The translations under genes and the position numbers were made by a program. The notes below the pieces were generated by a model. The model was given only the letters and a program-made list of their open reading frames with translations. It had not been told where the DNA came from and did not search any database. Shown in pieces: positions 44,270 through 56,535 of a stretch of 64,000 bases of DNA. The stretch is taken from contig MU006091.1 of assembly GCA_010093705.1 (NCBI GenBank), forward strand, positions 1,549,038-1,613,037. Reading direction: 5' to 3'. Numbering within the stretch: the first letter of the stretch is position 1; every line of letters begins with the position of its first letter. The stretch comes from Patellaria atrata CBS 101060 (Eukaryota; Ascomycota; Dothideomycetes; Patellariales; Patellariaceae).

Positions 44270-44880
44270 GCAACATCAAAGCAATGAAAGTTTCTAAGCA
44301 AAATTCATCAAAGCTAATGTTGTGTAGTCCAAAAGTCACAGGTGTCTTGATCGTCGCGATTGATCGCGTAACGCGACCAGTAAAGTCACAGTAAGGTGCC
44401 GGCAAGGAGTACATCTGAGTCTGCACATTTCACAACATTGTGCCGGGTGGAAACAATTCTTCAGAAAGCATATGAGCATTTAGTCACATCAAGGTGCGGG
44501 TAAGGAGTACATGGAAACATTCTTGAGTAACTCAACTTTCTCTTACCTGCCCAGGAGAAGACACTAACATTCGTGATCAAAGAGCACAAAGTTTTGGTCA
44601 CGGTAGCACACTCGTTCCAAAGCTCACCTATGTTCTCGTTGTTGCCATTGATCACGCAAGACGCCTGGTTCAGTCAGCAAAGTGCGGTATCTGTTCGGCC
44701 ATCTGCATATTTTACAAAAAGTTCCCTAGTGTAAAAGCCCGACTTCGCCGCACGCTAGAAGTCTTAAAAAGGATATCTCTTCATAGTACGCTATCGATCT
44801 CCGGGATCAAATGTGTTTTCCGCACCCATACCACGAACCAACGACAACATAGCGAACAAGACGATCACATATCGAAATGA
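44270..44880 (+). pseudogene. Duplicated coding remnants, unrecognised family
   Basis: Two stretches are similar at the protein level with mainly third-position differences in DNA: SPKVTGVLIVAIDRVTRPVKS around 44330-44391 and VPKLTYVLVVAIDHARRLVQS around 44615-44680. The second lies in a frame open from about 44529 to a stop at 44878-44880, continuing AKCGICSAICIFYKKFPSVK and ARLRRTLEVLKRISLH, but it has no start codon. The motif AAGGTGC(C/G)GG(C/T)AAGGAGTACAT also recurs at about 44394 and 44490. It looks like an old tandem gene duplication now broken. Confidence 0.35.
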
Positions 44881-46752
44881 TGATACTTCTCGCATATTTG
44901 TTCATCCTTTAAGTGTACTTGACTAGTCGAGTCCCGGACCGATCAAACAAGTATTGTAAAGATGTTGAGCTGATGGTAATGATATAACGTGGTGATTGGC
45001 TTAAGTTCTCGCCGTCTTCTTCACCACATTCGCCACACTATCAGGGAATCAGAATCATTACTCAAGACCAAGAAAGCTAATATGTTACATTGAGTTATTA
45101 CACGGTACCAAACGCTGGAATTTCTCACACCTACACTTCTTCAGCACCAACCTTCTGATGTCGGCGGTGAATTGTGTTGTCTAGAACAATATCATGTTGT
45201 CTTCAGTGTAACAGTAGAACATACAAGTGGTTTCTTTTCATGAAGCCGCGTCGCCTCTACCCCACCTTTTCCAAGTCTATTTTTGTCAGTTACAAGTGCA
45301 TAGTCTGACAATCCACACTCATCGTTCATAATCTTCATCACTGTGACCAACGTTATAGCAACATACTGTTGGAATTGCGAGTGGGTTCATAGATATTTGA
45401 GACGGTTGAAAAGACATGGTTCAAGCTAGCACAAGCACACAGCTCAGACAATAGACAATAAACGAACGTTGCGTCCCCTTTTTTCTAGTATTTCAACTCA
45501 GGAGCCTTGTGTGATCAAACATATATATTGCGTACCTCTTGATCTCCATAAGTCCTCCGGTTTTCTTTTATATGCAAATTCTCAGAAAGGTCCAATTCGA
45601 GTACCACCCGAGTACCATTTTCATACGTTACCATGCTCCTACCCTTTAGGAACCTTTACTAATACTAATAATTGTCGTTGTAACTATGATCATCCAGCAA
45701 CGCATCGTAGCTATTAGTGCCGACATCAAATTCTTATGGTAGCTAATATCCTCTCTAAAACAATGAGTTGACATCCATTCCGAATTTCCGGGGAGGAGAC
45801 AGAAGTATGATTCGAGAAGCACAGCGATCTAGCCTCAAAAAAATTCTACAATTGAATTACACTGGATACACTCCACTCGTGATATTTCTGGGTTACAGTC
45901 TAACAACTGTAAGTAGGGATGGATTCTGGAAAGGAGAAGTGACGAGGACGAGGAGTAATAGAAATATTTCTTCGTTATGAGCTGAACCAACGAAGTTGCT
46001 CGGTCTACCGGCACACATCTTTGACATATGAGTGAAAAAAAAGATATTGCATTCGACTAGAGATATCTTTATAAGCGGGAGGATATGGAGGACTAGTTAC
46101 TATCTAAGAGCAAGCTGGTCTTATATTTCAGCACAACTTCTCCTTCTCACCTACTCCCTTTCTCATTGTATTTTCTCATTCTTTTTTTTTTCTCTCCGCA
46201 TAAGATCCCCAAACTTTGGATTTTGACTCCGATTTGCTGTTGCTTATCGCGGTTTTCATGACTTCTTTGTCCTCTGGCATTGGCGTTCTCCACATCATGT
46301 AGTAGTTCCAGTGGTGAGGATATGGTCGATAGTGATACAGGTGACGAATATTGTCCTCATCATAAACTAGTGAAAGAGTTTTGATAGCTCTAGAGTACAC
46401 CCCCAATTACCTTGTTCTAGCGGACTCTCTCCGTTCGAGGAAGGGTCTCTCAAACACTCTTGAGAAACAGTTCGTACAAGGAAAGTGGAAGGTGAGAGCC
46501 AAAGAAGTAGATTATATACTATTACAAGTATGGTCAACTCAGCCGTGCATCCGGCGAGTTCCCAGGCTGACAGCATCATCGTGGAAATGCAACTCGACTA
46601 GGTGTCTTAATTTTGTGCATGGTCATGCTTCTACTCCGAGACCCTTCCGGTTGATGGAGACCTTGGTGAACTTGGATAAATATTCGAACGTTTTGCACGG
46701 TTTTTGGATTATTAGACTCAAAATGGATATGTACATAAAGGACCAAGTATTA
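44881..46752. other. Gene-poor region upstream (3' side) of mitochondrial TrpRS
   Basis: About 1.87 kb with overlapping unsupported frames, including one of about 150 codons on the plus strand (46381-46842) that begins without ATG and overlaps the TrpRS 3' end. Nothing supported. Confidence 0.3.
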
Positions 46753-48036
46753 CTACAAACCAATCGCATTCCGCACAATATTCATGGTAACAGTTGCGCT
46801 TTCGCTTGCCTTTTGGGCCCCAGTCTCTGCAGCATCAGCTAGTACCTTTCCCTCGTTCACATTAATAACCTCGAGGTATCTTTCCCGTATAGGTTCGAGA
46901 TGCTTCTCAATGCAATCTGTAACCTTCTCCTTAAGGGACTTCATGGAGAAATCTTTCATATCATTCGCGAGATCATCACAGGTGACCCCTGGCTCCTCAT
47001 TGAGATGGACCATTATTGCAACAAGATTGGAAACCCCGGGGCGTTCAACAGGATCATAAGTTACACCTATCGTAGAGTCCGTAACCGCACTGCGTATTTT
47101 GCTGGAAATGGTATCGCGGGAGTCTGTCAGGAGGATGCGAGAAGTAGGATTCGAGTGGGACTTGGACATTTTAAGCGTTGGCTGAGTTAAGGACATCACG
47201 CGTTTCGCGGGCGCTGCTATTTATCAGCATGTTTGTAAGTATCTCCTCATATGGGAAACTCACAAATGATGGTATCAGGTGGAACTAGTACATCTCCGTG
47301 GAAGTGATTAAAACTGGCGGCAATTTCTCTGGAGAACTCGAGATGTTGGGCTTGGTCTGCACCCACCGGAACATGAGTAGCTTGATGCACCAGAATGTCG
47401 GCAGCTTGAAGAACGGGATAGGAGAAGAGTCCTAATTTTAATTTTGTCTTGGTGGACGGATCAAGGGGCGAAGCATTTTCTGGGAGTGATAATTTGCTCT
47501 GGGTACAATAAGCACATGGTGATAGTATGAATGGGATATTAAGGGGGAGAAACCTTCCACTGTGTCATTCGAGAGAGATAACCCATTGACGCATAACAGC
47601 TCAATATCCACATTAGCTCTGAGTGGGCGGGGACCTACACGGTCTGTCTCAGTATCACTTTATGGTCTAATAACACACGATGCTCTCATACAGATGATTG
47701 GTGAAATAAAATTGACCTATTAGGGTCTAGCCCAACCGCTATCAATGTGGCCATCATGTCACGCCGCAATTTTCTGAGCTGCTCTGGATCTTGCTTCACT
47801 GTAATAGCATGGAGATCCACAAGGGAATAGAGCAACCTTGTATCAGGGGCAGCCTCATCCTGCAACTGGACCCACTGACGAAGAGCACCTAAATAGTTTC
47901 CCAGATGGGGAACACCTGTCGGCTGTATACCAGAGAAAATGACCTTCCTTTTAGTTGTAGTAGAAGTAGTACTATGGTGAATAGAGCTTAGGGAGTGGAA
48001 GCGTGCTGCGTGCTTGTATGCATTTCGAAAATACAT
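46753..48036 (-). CDS. MSW1: Tryptophanyl-tRNA synthetase, mitochondrial (Msw1)
   Basis: Charges mitochondrial tRNA-Trp. Exons 48036-47692, 47634-47554, 47498-47264 and 47216-46753 give 374 residues with all phases consistent. The N-terminus [20 protein letters not shown] is an Arg/Ser-rich presequence. Class I signatures: the HIGH equivalent in [40 protein letters not shown], the Trp/ATP pocket [20 protein letters not shown], and KMSKS in [11 protein letters not shown]. The C-terminal anticodon domain is complete, ending [10 protein letters not shown]. Length is as for bacterial-type TrpRS. The start is the first ATG; the frame is open a few codons upstream. Divergent from RVS161. Confidence 0.94.
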
Positions 48037-48446
48037 CTGCCGCACGCCGAAGATCTAGAAGAAAAGAGAGTAAGGAGACTGATTACTCCGCGTTTCCTAT
48101 CGTAATCATAATCACGAAAGGGATGAAAGTATAAGGTGTAGGATAGGAGATAGGTATGATATCTAAATAAAAGTCCCAGTCGAGGTTTCGTCTTGGCACT
48201 TGACCTTCGTCATCCCGTCTTCCCGGACACTAGGGACGTTCACAGCCACTTGAGACGACGCATGCAACGGAGGAATTTCAAACAACAGCCACCACTATTC
48301 GAACTTTGAGCTTTCTATTTTCTTGATACCTCATATAATTCGAATCAATTCCTTTTGTTCCTTTTTTCGCGTCTGATACCTGTGGAACCTTAGACGACAA
48401 AGTTATCAAAGGAACACCCCACTAATACTGCCGTTCCTTCGCAAAC
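48037..48446. promoter_or_regulatory. Divergent promoter region MSW1 / RVS161
   Basis: About 410 bp shared by the two genes; the RVS161 side is CT-rich. Confidence 0.45.
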
Positions 48447-49344
48447 ATGTCTTGGGAAGGTAAAGGACGCTCTTTAGATCACTCCAGAATTCGAGATCTG
48501 ATATAATCATAATGTAGGCTTCAAGAAGCAAGTCAACCGGGCAACGACCCAGGTGATGATGAAGACGGGTCACGTCGAACGAACCAACGACCGCGACTTC
48601 GAAACAGAACTACGGTGAGCACCCTCGTATCCCTATAACCATACTATTTCTAATGGGCCTTGTAGACGCTACCGCACAATGGAAACCGCAGCAAATAAGC
48701 TTCAAGCGGAAGCAAAAGGCTACCTTGACTCCCTACGCGCAATGACAGCGTCCCAAATGCGCATCGCCGAGACCATTGACGCCTTCTACGGAGATGCGGG
48801 TGCGAAGGACGGAGTTTCGCGCTCCTATAAACAAGCCGTCGCAGATCTAGATGCAGAGACCATCAAGGCGCTCGATGGCCCATATCGCACCACCGTCTTA
48901 GAGCCCATCTCCAGATTTTGTGCCTACTTCCCCGACGTGAACGCCTGCGTAGAAAAGCGTAAGAATAAGCAGCTTGACTACGACGCTATGAGAGCGAAGG
49001 TCAAGAAACTCACCGAGAAACCTGATAAGGATGTCACGAAGCTACCACGCGCGGAAAAGGAGACAGAGATGGCAAAACAGGCTTATGAGGTGCTGAACGA
49101 GCAACTCACGACTGAAATCCCGCAACTCATTGATCTTCGCGTTCCTTACCTAGATCCAAGTTTTGAAGCGCTGGTAAAGATCCAGCTGCGCTTCTGCGCA
49201 GAAGCGTATAGTAGGATGGCGCAGGTACAGCAGTATCTGGATGCTGATACGAGGGATCAGTACGCGCAAGGCATGTTAGATGAGAGAGTGGAAAAAGTAC
49301 TGGAGGAGATTAGGGGGTTAAGTATTGCAGGAAGCGTGGTTTAG
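48447..49344 (+). CDS. RVS161: BAR-domain protein Rvs161 / Hob3 (amphiphysin-like)
   Basis: N-BAR protein that with Rvs167 tubulates membrane at endocytic sites. Exons 48447-48459, 48518-48614 and 48666-49344 give 262 residues, matching yeast Rvs161 (265). Reads MSWEGFKKQVNRATTQVMMK, the amphipathic N-terminal helix, then TGHVERTNDRDFETELRRYR and the three BAR helices (ANKLQAEAKGYLDSLRAMTA; SQMRIAETIDAFYGDAGAKD; PYLDPSFEALVKIQLRFCAE). No SH3 domain, as expected. The first exon is only 13 bp and begins the gene with ATG TCT TGG GAA G. Confidence 0.96.
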
Positions 49345-49475
49345 ACTTAGTATGGAGTGTGCATATTGATATCATAGAGTTCTCAACCGGAGTTAACGGT
49401 TAAAGGGCGGATAGTCACGATGGGCCAAATGTCTGAAGTCAATGAATTATACTTGGTGTACAAAGCACTCAGTAC

Positions 49476-50850
49476 ATGTCTACATCGTCATCGTCATCGT
49501 GATGAACTGCCTCGTCGTCGATGGATATCTCTGCCATCTCAGCGTCAACACCCCCAAGCTCGTCATCATCGTCAGTCTTGATCATCGTCATCGCCGTTGT
49601 CTTCATCATCATCATTATCTCCATTATCATCTTCCGAGTCCGAGTCCGGAGACTCCACAACTAAAAACGCATCCTAAACGGGTCAAACATCCTCACCAGC
49701 CCTCCTCCTTGCCCCTTCCCACCCGGGAAACACCAACTCCGCACTCTCCATATTCCCCCCCACTCCTCCACAAACGCCCCCAAACACTCTCCCACAGAAA
49801 ACGACGCGCCAAGACCCAGATCCATGTCCATGGTCTGGAGATCTCGCTCCGAAACCCGCATCCGGACCTCTCTCTTGTCCTCCGTAATCTGCCGGCCAAA
49901 CCGACGACCGAAGCGCTCGCTCTCGGCATCCCGCTCCACCCACTTCGCATACAGCCGCGCAATGATACGCCGCCAGCAGGACAACTCTGTCAGCGACCGG
50001 ATGGCGGCGAGCCAGACCTCCCGCGTGGTGTAGATCCCGATGCGGGCGTCGTCCGTGGACTCCGCTATCGCGGCCGTAAGAAGAGGTTCGCCCCGTACGA
50101 AGGCGGTGGTCCAGTCATGAGCGGAGAATAAGGCGGCGATGTCGCGGGTGAACTTGGCTGCGGGGTTGTGGGCGTATATGGAGACTGAGGGGTCGAAGTC
50201 GAGGTAGGTGATTGCACTGTGGACGTCAGGGTGCTGGGAGGGCGAGAGGGTGAAGTTGGCGGTAATTATGAGGGTGGGAGGGATTTGTTTGCTAGGTAGG
50301 TGCGGAGACTAGTGTCGGATTGCGGGATGAGGTGGAGGGTGTGGTATGTTCGCAGTTCGGGCCTATGTGCATTGTTAGTGGCTTGAGAAGGGGTGTGTAC
50401 TTTACAGTCGGGTAAGGTAGCGTGATGTTGTTAATGCTGGACAGAGCGGGAAGGAGTCATGATGTCAAATGCGCTGGAGTAAAGAATAAGAGGATAGGAC
50501 ATGACTTACGGGAATAGATTTTCAACCGTCATGTCCGGAGGTAAGAGACTTATGAAGTTCTCAACGGCCTTATTCTGCTCGTTATGCGAACTCTCTCCAG
50601 TCTTCAGCTGCGGCAGCGGGATTTGTTATGGTTGATGCTGTTGCTGTTGCCAGGGCAACGCGCTTTGTTCCTGTTGTTGTTGCTGAGCTGCTCTCCGTAC
50701 AAGAAACTTGCGTACCCGCAACGGTAGACGGCTCTTCTCTCGTAGAATAAAGGTACTGTGAGCATGCGAAGGGGGCTGGGAAAGAAAAAAAAAAGCGAAG
50801 TGTACGAGGCGCAAGAAGATCTTACATATGTTGCTGCAGCACGTGGTGAT
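49476..50850 (-). pseudogene. Heavily disabled gene, unrecognised family
   Basis: Protein-like segments follow one another on the minus strand but in changing frames. A Gln-rich start (RVRKFLVRRAAQQQQQEQ) runs into an in-frame stop, then PQLKTGESSHNEQNKAVENF and ISLLPPDMTVENLFP to a GTAAGT. After two intron-like gaps comes PELRTYHTLHLIPQSDTSLR; a stop and frame change follow, then HPDVHSAITYLDFDPSVSIY, LTELSCWRRIIARLYAKWVE and GLGASFSVGECLGAFVEEWG; two more frame changes lead to the acidic tail (ESPDSDSEDDNGDNDDDEDN; ISIDDEAVHHDDDDDVDMY), which itself changes frame once. At least five breaks in 1.4 kb, while ELP3 next door is intact. Either a genuine pseudogene or local sequence error. Confidence 0.6.
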
Positions 50851-50988
50851 GAGCTAGCTAATAAATCGAAGTTTAAGATGAAACAAAATGGTGAAGTGAA
50901 GCATTAACCAATTGCAAGAAGATTTCATTGTATTCTATTACTCCTGCAATGCTGAACGCCTTGTACATGCTTCCATTTACCTAGTGTT

Positions 50989-52835
50989 TTATGCATCGTC
51001 ATCACTGCTATCCCTATCGTTCTCATCGTGAAGCCATTTACTCATATATGGTCCTACAAAGTTAAGGTTAGTATTTTCCACTGAGGATAATAAAGATGTT
51101 CGAGCACTCACCATCAAGCCAGTATCCTAGTTTTGCATAATAACTCCTCACACCTACACCACTAATAACACTAATCTTCTTACTCCCATGCTCAACCCTC
51201 GCAATTCTCTCTGCCTCCTCCATCAATAACGTTCCATAACCTTGATGCTGGAACTTCCTCGGATCTCTCGCGTGTACTGGAACTGCAGAGCCGTATACAT
51301 GCAACTCCCTAACTAGGCTCGTTGGCTGACCCGTCAGCTCCTCCCTAAACGTATGTGTAGTACTGCACTTCCGCAACCGTAATAGTGCAATCAAGATATC
51401 CTGTTTCGGGTCCTCGTAGGCGAGGAAGGTCTCCCAGCCGCCGTTGGCAGTATAGTCACGCCGCACGAGCTCGACTTGCGACGGTCGGATCTTGTTCTTC
51501 ACTTCGTTGATGCCGACTTCACGTGTGCGGACGTCGCGACATGTTGTCCCGAAGTCCTTCATTCGTGCCAGTGCGAGTTCGCGGAGGTTACCGTTTTCCA
51601 CTCCGGCGGTGACGAGAGGCATGGGGATGTCGCGCTGGACGCGATAGATGCGAGTCCATGGGGGAACAAGAGCTAGAATACGTGCAACGAGGTCGATAAG
51701 AGCGTTAGGTGTATAATTCTTATATCGGCCTGTTCGCCATAACTCATAGAGACCTGTACCTCGGATCACGAGCGTAGGATAAATCTTAAGGCCATCTGTG
51801 CGGAAGGCCGGATTTTCGAAGTATTCACGAAACTGATCGAGATCGCGCTCCATCCCTACGTTAGGAAGGTCAGGCATCATATGACTGACGACCTTGAAGC
51901 CTGCGTCTTTGGCCAGCTTGAAGGTTTCTGCGACGGCGACAACAGTGTGGCCACGGTTAGTATCCCGAGCGACGTCCTCATAGAGAGATTGTACACCGAT
52001 CTCAAGACGGGTACAGCCATATCGAAGCATGGCGCTCAAGTGTTGATCGAGACAGTAATCGGGACGTGTTTCGATCGTGATGCCTACACATTTAATATTA
52101 CTCATTTCGCCAGCCATAACGGCTTCATCTACGTCTTTGGTCTGGTATCCGCTAAGTGCATTATGAAGTTGTGAGATAAACTCATTCCTGTAGCTCTCCG
52201 GAAGGGACATGAATGTGCCTCCCATTATAATGTACTCGACTTTATCTACGCTATGGCCCAAAGCTTTTATTTGATCTACTCGCCCTCGAGCTTGCTCGAA
52301 TGGATCATATCGTGCGCGGATAGCACGCATTGATGTCGGCTCATAGCCCGTATAGGATTGTGTGGAATACTCGAAATCGGAATCAGGACCACCAGGGCAG
52401 TATACGCAAATGTTACCTGTGTATGAAATGTGGGGGCATCGGTGGGGTTTACACATTACAGCTACGACAGCAATACCGGAGGAAGTTCCTACCATTTGTT
52501 AGACTGGATACATCATTTAAGGGTTAAGACATACGGATGGGCTTCGCTATCAGCTTTGGAAGTATGTATTTCTTATAATGCTCTGGTACCGCAGCAATGA
52601 TAGCAGTCAGTGGCGGTTGCGTACTCAAGTAATGCTTCTTCGCCATCTGACCGCGCAGAGTATTCAAATTGATATCTTTCTTTGGCTTGGAGCCATTTAT
52701 TTGTGCCTCATAGTCTTCTATAAGAGCGCTGGCAACATCAGCGCAGGCGCGCATGTATCTCTCATTCTCTGGGGCGAGTTTGACATTTTTTGGCAGTCTT
52801 GCTGGCCTGGTCTCTGTTACTGTGGTGGTCGCCAT
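50989..52835 (-). CDS. ELP3: Elongator catalytic subunit Elp3 (radical SAM tRNA carboxymethyluridine synthase)
   Basis: Catalytic subunit of Elongator, which makes cm5U at the wobble position of tRNAs. Exons 52835-52535, 52488-51112 and 51053-50989 give 580 residues. N-terminal tRNA-binding part: [40 protein letters not shown]. The radical SAM cluster Cys are in [20 protein letters not shown], with [20 protein letters not shown] and [20 protein letters not shown]. The C-terminal lysine-acetyltransferase-like domain has [20 protein letters not shown] and [20 protein letters not shown]. Nearly full family length with every motif intact. Divergent from LSC1. Confidence 0.97.
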
Positions 52836-53163
52836 GGTTATAAACTAAGGAATACGGGTCGCTCCAAAATATATTGTACCTTCGACTTGGTCTTCCATGA
52901 GGTATTTTGGGAGAGTTAATATGTATCTCGTAGTGGGATGTGAAAGAGCTGCGACATTAATTTTTTAGATTTTCGTGTCGCGGAGATTCGGGCGGAAGTG
53001 AGCCCTCCCAGTCTTCAAGCCACTGCCATGATCTCCCATAGCCCAACTGCAACTTCTCCTCACCCTATCCAATAGAGCTCCCAGTTCCATAACACCGATT
53101 TCCTCTACTTCCTTCATCTCTTTTCTCGAAGCCTATATTTCTTTGCTCGCAAGTCAAAGCAGA
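52836..53163. promoter_or_regulatory. Divergent promoter region ELP3 / LSC1
   Basis: About 330 bp between the starts; CT-rich near LSC1. Confidence 0.45.
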
Positions 53164-54512
53164 ATGCAGGCCTTCAGACGCCCCATTGTCTCTGCACTGC
53201 AGACCGGCAGAAGGAGCTACTCTGCCGCTACCTCCGCATACAATTCCACAAACATAAACTTACGCCTCACCAAAGATACAAAGGTCATATTTCAAGGCTT
53301 TACGGGAAAGCAGGGAACGTAAGTTTGGTCCATGCTTGATTCTATGGGCAATGTCTAACGAGTAATAAGCTTCCACGCCCGGCAAGCCATCGAATATGGT
53401 ACTCTTTTCTAAACCCTCCGATAAGAAATACAACAGAAGATTGATTATTTTCAGGCACAAATGTCGTAGGCGGAACGAATCCTAAGAAGGCGGGCGAGAC
53501 ACATCTTGATAGACCAGTTTTTGCGAAGGTAGCAGACGCTGTAAAAGAAGTCGGCGCAGATGCATCAGCTATATTTGTACCGTACGCGCATTCCGGGTTC
53601 AAATATCTCTACACTCAGCTCATCTAACAACGAACAGTCCGCCTCTTGCAGCAAAGGGCATTGAAGAGGCTATCGAAGCAGAGATCCCGTTGGTTGTCTG
53701 GTGAGTTGTATATTGGATATGGAGACATACGAAGCTAACCTCGGGTAGCATTACCGAAGGCATTCCGCAGCATGGTGAGAAGTATACCGCCAATTGACTC
53801 GAATCTATCTCTAACAGCTATAGATATGGTCCGTATTACAGACATCCTAAAGACGCAGGGCAAGACACGGTTAGTAGGACCTAACTGTCCCGGTATCATC
53901 GCTCCCGTACGTATCTATCACGCTCTCGCCATATCTATTACTTATGATATTCAGGGTCAATGTAAGATTGGTATTATGCCTGGCTTCATCCACAAACGTG
54001 GTCGCATCGGTATTGTCTCGCGATCAGGCACTCTTACTTACGAAGCCGTGAATCAAACCACGCAAGCCGGCCTTGGACAATCCCTCGTTGTTGGTATTGG
54101 TGGTGATCCCTTCTCCGGAACTAACTTCATCGATTGCTTGGATGTCTTCCTCAAGGACGAGGAGACGGATGGAATAATTATGATCGGAGAGATTGGTGGC
54201 TCCGCAGAGGAGGATGCCGCAGACTTCTTGAAGGCCAACAACACGGAGAACAAACCCGTCGTTAGCTTTATCGCTGGTATTTCCGCTCCTCCAGGGAGAC
54301 GAATGGGCCATGCTGGTGAGTAGTCCTCCGGTTATATTTCATACCACGAGAGATACTGACCAGTTCATATAGGCGCCATTGTCAGCGGAGGAAAGGGTGA
54401 TGCGAACTCCAAAATTACAGCATTGGAAGCTGCAGGTGTTATTGTAGAACGCAGCCCAGCCGCTCTGGGCAAGACGCTACATAGCGAGTTTGTGAAGCGT
54501 GATTTGATATAG
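53164..54512 (+). CDS. LSC1: Succinyl-CoA ligase alpha subunit, mitochondrial (Lsc1)
   Basis: TCA-cycle enzyme converting succinyl-CoA to succinate with nucleotide phosphorylation. Eight exons: 53164-53318, 53370-53398, 53455-53581, 53638-53700, 53749-53774, 53824-53906, 53955-54315, 54373-54512; 327 residues, all phases agree. [20 protein letters not shown] is a presequence. Then [20 protein letters not shown] (CoA-binding Rossmann part), [40 protein letters not shown], and the catalytic phospho-His in [20 protein letters not shown]. It is the most intron-rich gene in the window, with a 26-bp and a 29-bp exon. Confidence 0.96.
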
Positions 54513-54858
54513 AAAGATACCTTTGGATTTTTATGAGTAGTGACTCTGAGGCCTGGACAGGCTTTCCCCAGCTGCTGTATTTATGCATTACCCCCTTGGT
54601 TTTCTGCTTTTAAGCTGTAAATCTAGTTAGAACTGGCGGCGCTTTGTACGCTGAATACTCCCGTCAAAAGGTATTTTCTTATTCCGGACTATTCACAACT
54701 GGGAAAGAGCAGACGGTGAAGCAGCAAACGGTGGAAGTCACGATATGATAACTAATAGCTCTGGATTCATATTTATTTCACTTTCTTGACCTTACAATAA
54801 CTTCTAACATTCTCCACTCAATATTTGACTTCTTGAGATCAATCACCGAAACCCCATC
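54513..54858. other. Intergenic region LSC1 - AP-2 mu
   Basis: About 350 bp between genes in the same orientation; nothing recognised. Confidence 0.4.
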
Positions 54859-56535
54859 ATGTCGCGCCCGCGGCCTCGGCTGTGGATGGACATGGGCATA
54901 GGCCCTGCAGAAATGATCTTCGAGAGTACAGTAGAGCCAGTGCCGCCGTCGGGGCTCACACCAACAAGCTCCCCTTCCACTCCCCCCAAAGATGAGACCG
55001 ACCTCATAGATTTCCACGAGGCCATAACTGGAGAACCTCGCCCGCCTCCTCCTCCGCCCAAAGACGCTCCGACCCCGTTGCGGTCGCATACAATGCTTTC
55101 CGGCATCCTTATCTTCAATCAGAAAGGCGAAAACCTCATCTTTCGCGCCTTTCGCAACGACTGCCGCCCGCGACTCGCCGACGTCTTCCGAATCCAAGTC
55201 ATATCCAATGCGCAGGTTCGCTCCCCCATCCTCACGCTAGGAAGCACGACATTCAGCCATGTGAAGCATGAAAATATCTATCTTGTGGCGGTGACGAAAA
55301 GTAATGCCAATGGGGCGCTCGTATTTGAGTTTTTGTATAGGTTAATTGGATTGGGCAAGGCATATTTTGGAAAGTTCGATGAGGAGGCTGTTAAGAATAA
55401 TTTTGTGCTAGTTTATGAGCTTTTAGATGGTACGTCTCATGGTCTAGCTATCATGAGGAAAGAGCGCAATTGGCACAATATTTGAGATAGCTAATATGGT
55501 GTATAGAGATTCTGGATTTCGGATATCCCCAGAACACAGAGACAGATACCTTGAAGATGTATATCACAACGGAGGGTGTAAAATCAGAACGTACTATGGT
55601 ACAGCTTTTCCAATTGCGCTGCATCTTGCGTTCGAAAGCTGACTTCTGAGCAGGAGGACTCCTCAAGGATCACTATGCAAGCTACCGGTGCTCTCTCCTG
55701 GCGACGGGCTGACATCAAATACCGCAAGAACGAAGCTTTCGTTGATGTTATCGAAGATGTTAATCTCCTTATGTCCGCAACAGGGACAGTACTTCGCGCA
55801 GATGTCAACGGTCAAATCATCATGCGAGCCTACCTCTCCGGGACCCCTGAATGCAAATTTGGTCTCAACGACCGCCTTACACTAGGTGAAGATGCCCTGG
55901 GTGCACCTTCTGGTAACAAAGCAGGGACCAAAGCAACACGAGCAGCTGCAGGTAGTGTTACGCTTGAGGACTGCCAGTTCCACCAATGTGTCAAGCTAGG
56001 CAAATTCGATACAGACAGGACAATTTCATTCATCCCTCCTGATGGCGAGTTCGAGCTCATGAGATATCGCGCCACCGAGAATGTTAACCTACCCTTCAAG
56101 GTCCACGCTATTGTTAACGAGGTTGGTAAGACGAAGGTGGAGTATAGTATAGCTATTCGCGCAAATTACGGCTCAAAACTCTTCGCCACTAATGTCATTG
56201 TGCGAATACCGACCCCTCTTAACACCGCTCGCACTACTGAACGCACATCTCAAGGCAAAGCGAAGTATGAACCCGAGCACAATAACATTGTCTGGAAGAT
56301 CCCACGGTTCACCGGTCAGAGCGAGTTCGTGCTCTCCGCTGAGGCGACCTTAACAAGCATGACGAACCAAAAAGCTTGGAGTCGGCCACCGCTAAATCTA
56401 AACTTCAGCTTGCTGATGTTCACCAGTAGTGGACTATTGGTGAGGTACTTGAAGGTCTTTGAAAAGAGTAATTATAGTAGCGTGAAGTGGGTGAGGTATA
56501 TGACACGCGCTGGCAACTATGAAATTAGGTTTTAG
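54859..56535 (+). CDS. APM4: AP-2 complex mu subunit (clathrin adaptor medium chain)
   Basis: Cargo- and PIP2-binding subunit of the endocytic AP-2 adaptor. Exons 54859-55429, 55507-55598, 55654-56535. The family start is the ATG at 55093 ([20 protein letters not shown]), giving 436 residues, the normal length. The longer frame from 54859 adds 78 Pro-rich residues ([20 protein letters not shown]...[11 protein letters not shown]) not expected in AP-2 mu. The sigma-like longin domain is followed by VKSERTM and the mu homology domain: [60 protein letters not shown], and the end [12 protein letters not shown]. Works at the plasma membrane together with BAR proteins such as Rvs161, encoded 6 kb away. 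Confidence 0.94.

Noticed and set aside
46381-46842. 153-codon plus-strand ORF
   Set aside because: Begins at TTG and overlaps the 3' end of the confirmed mitochondrial TrpRS on the other strand.
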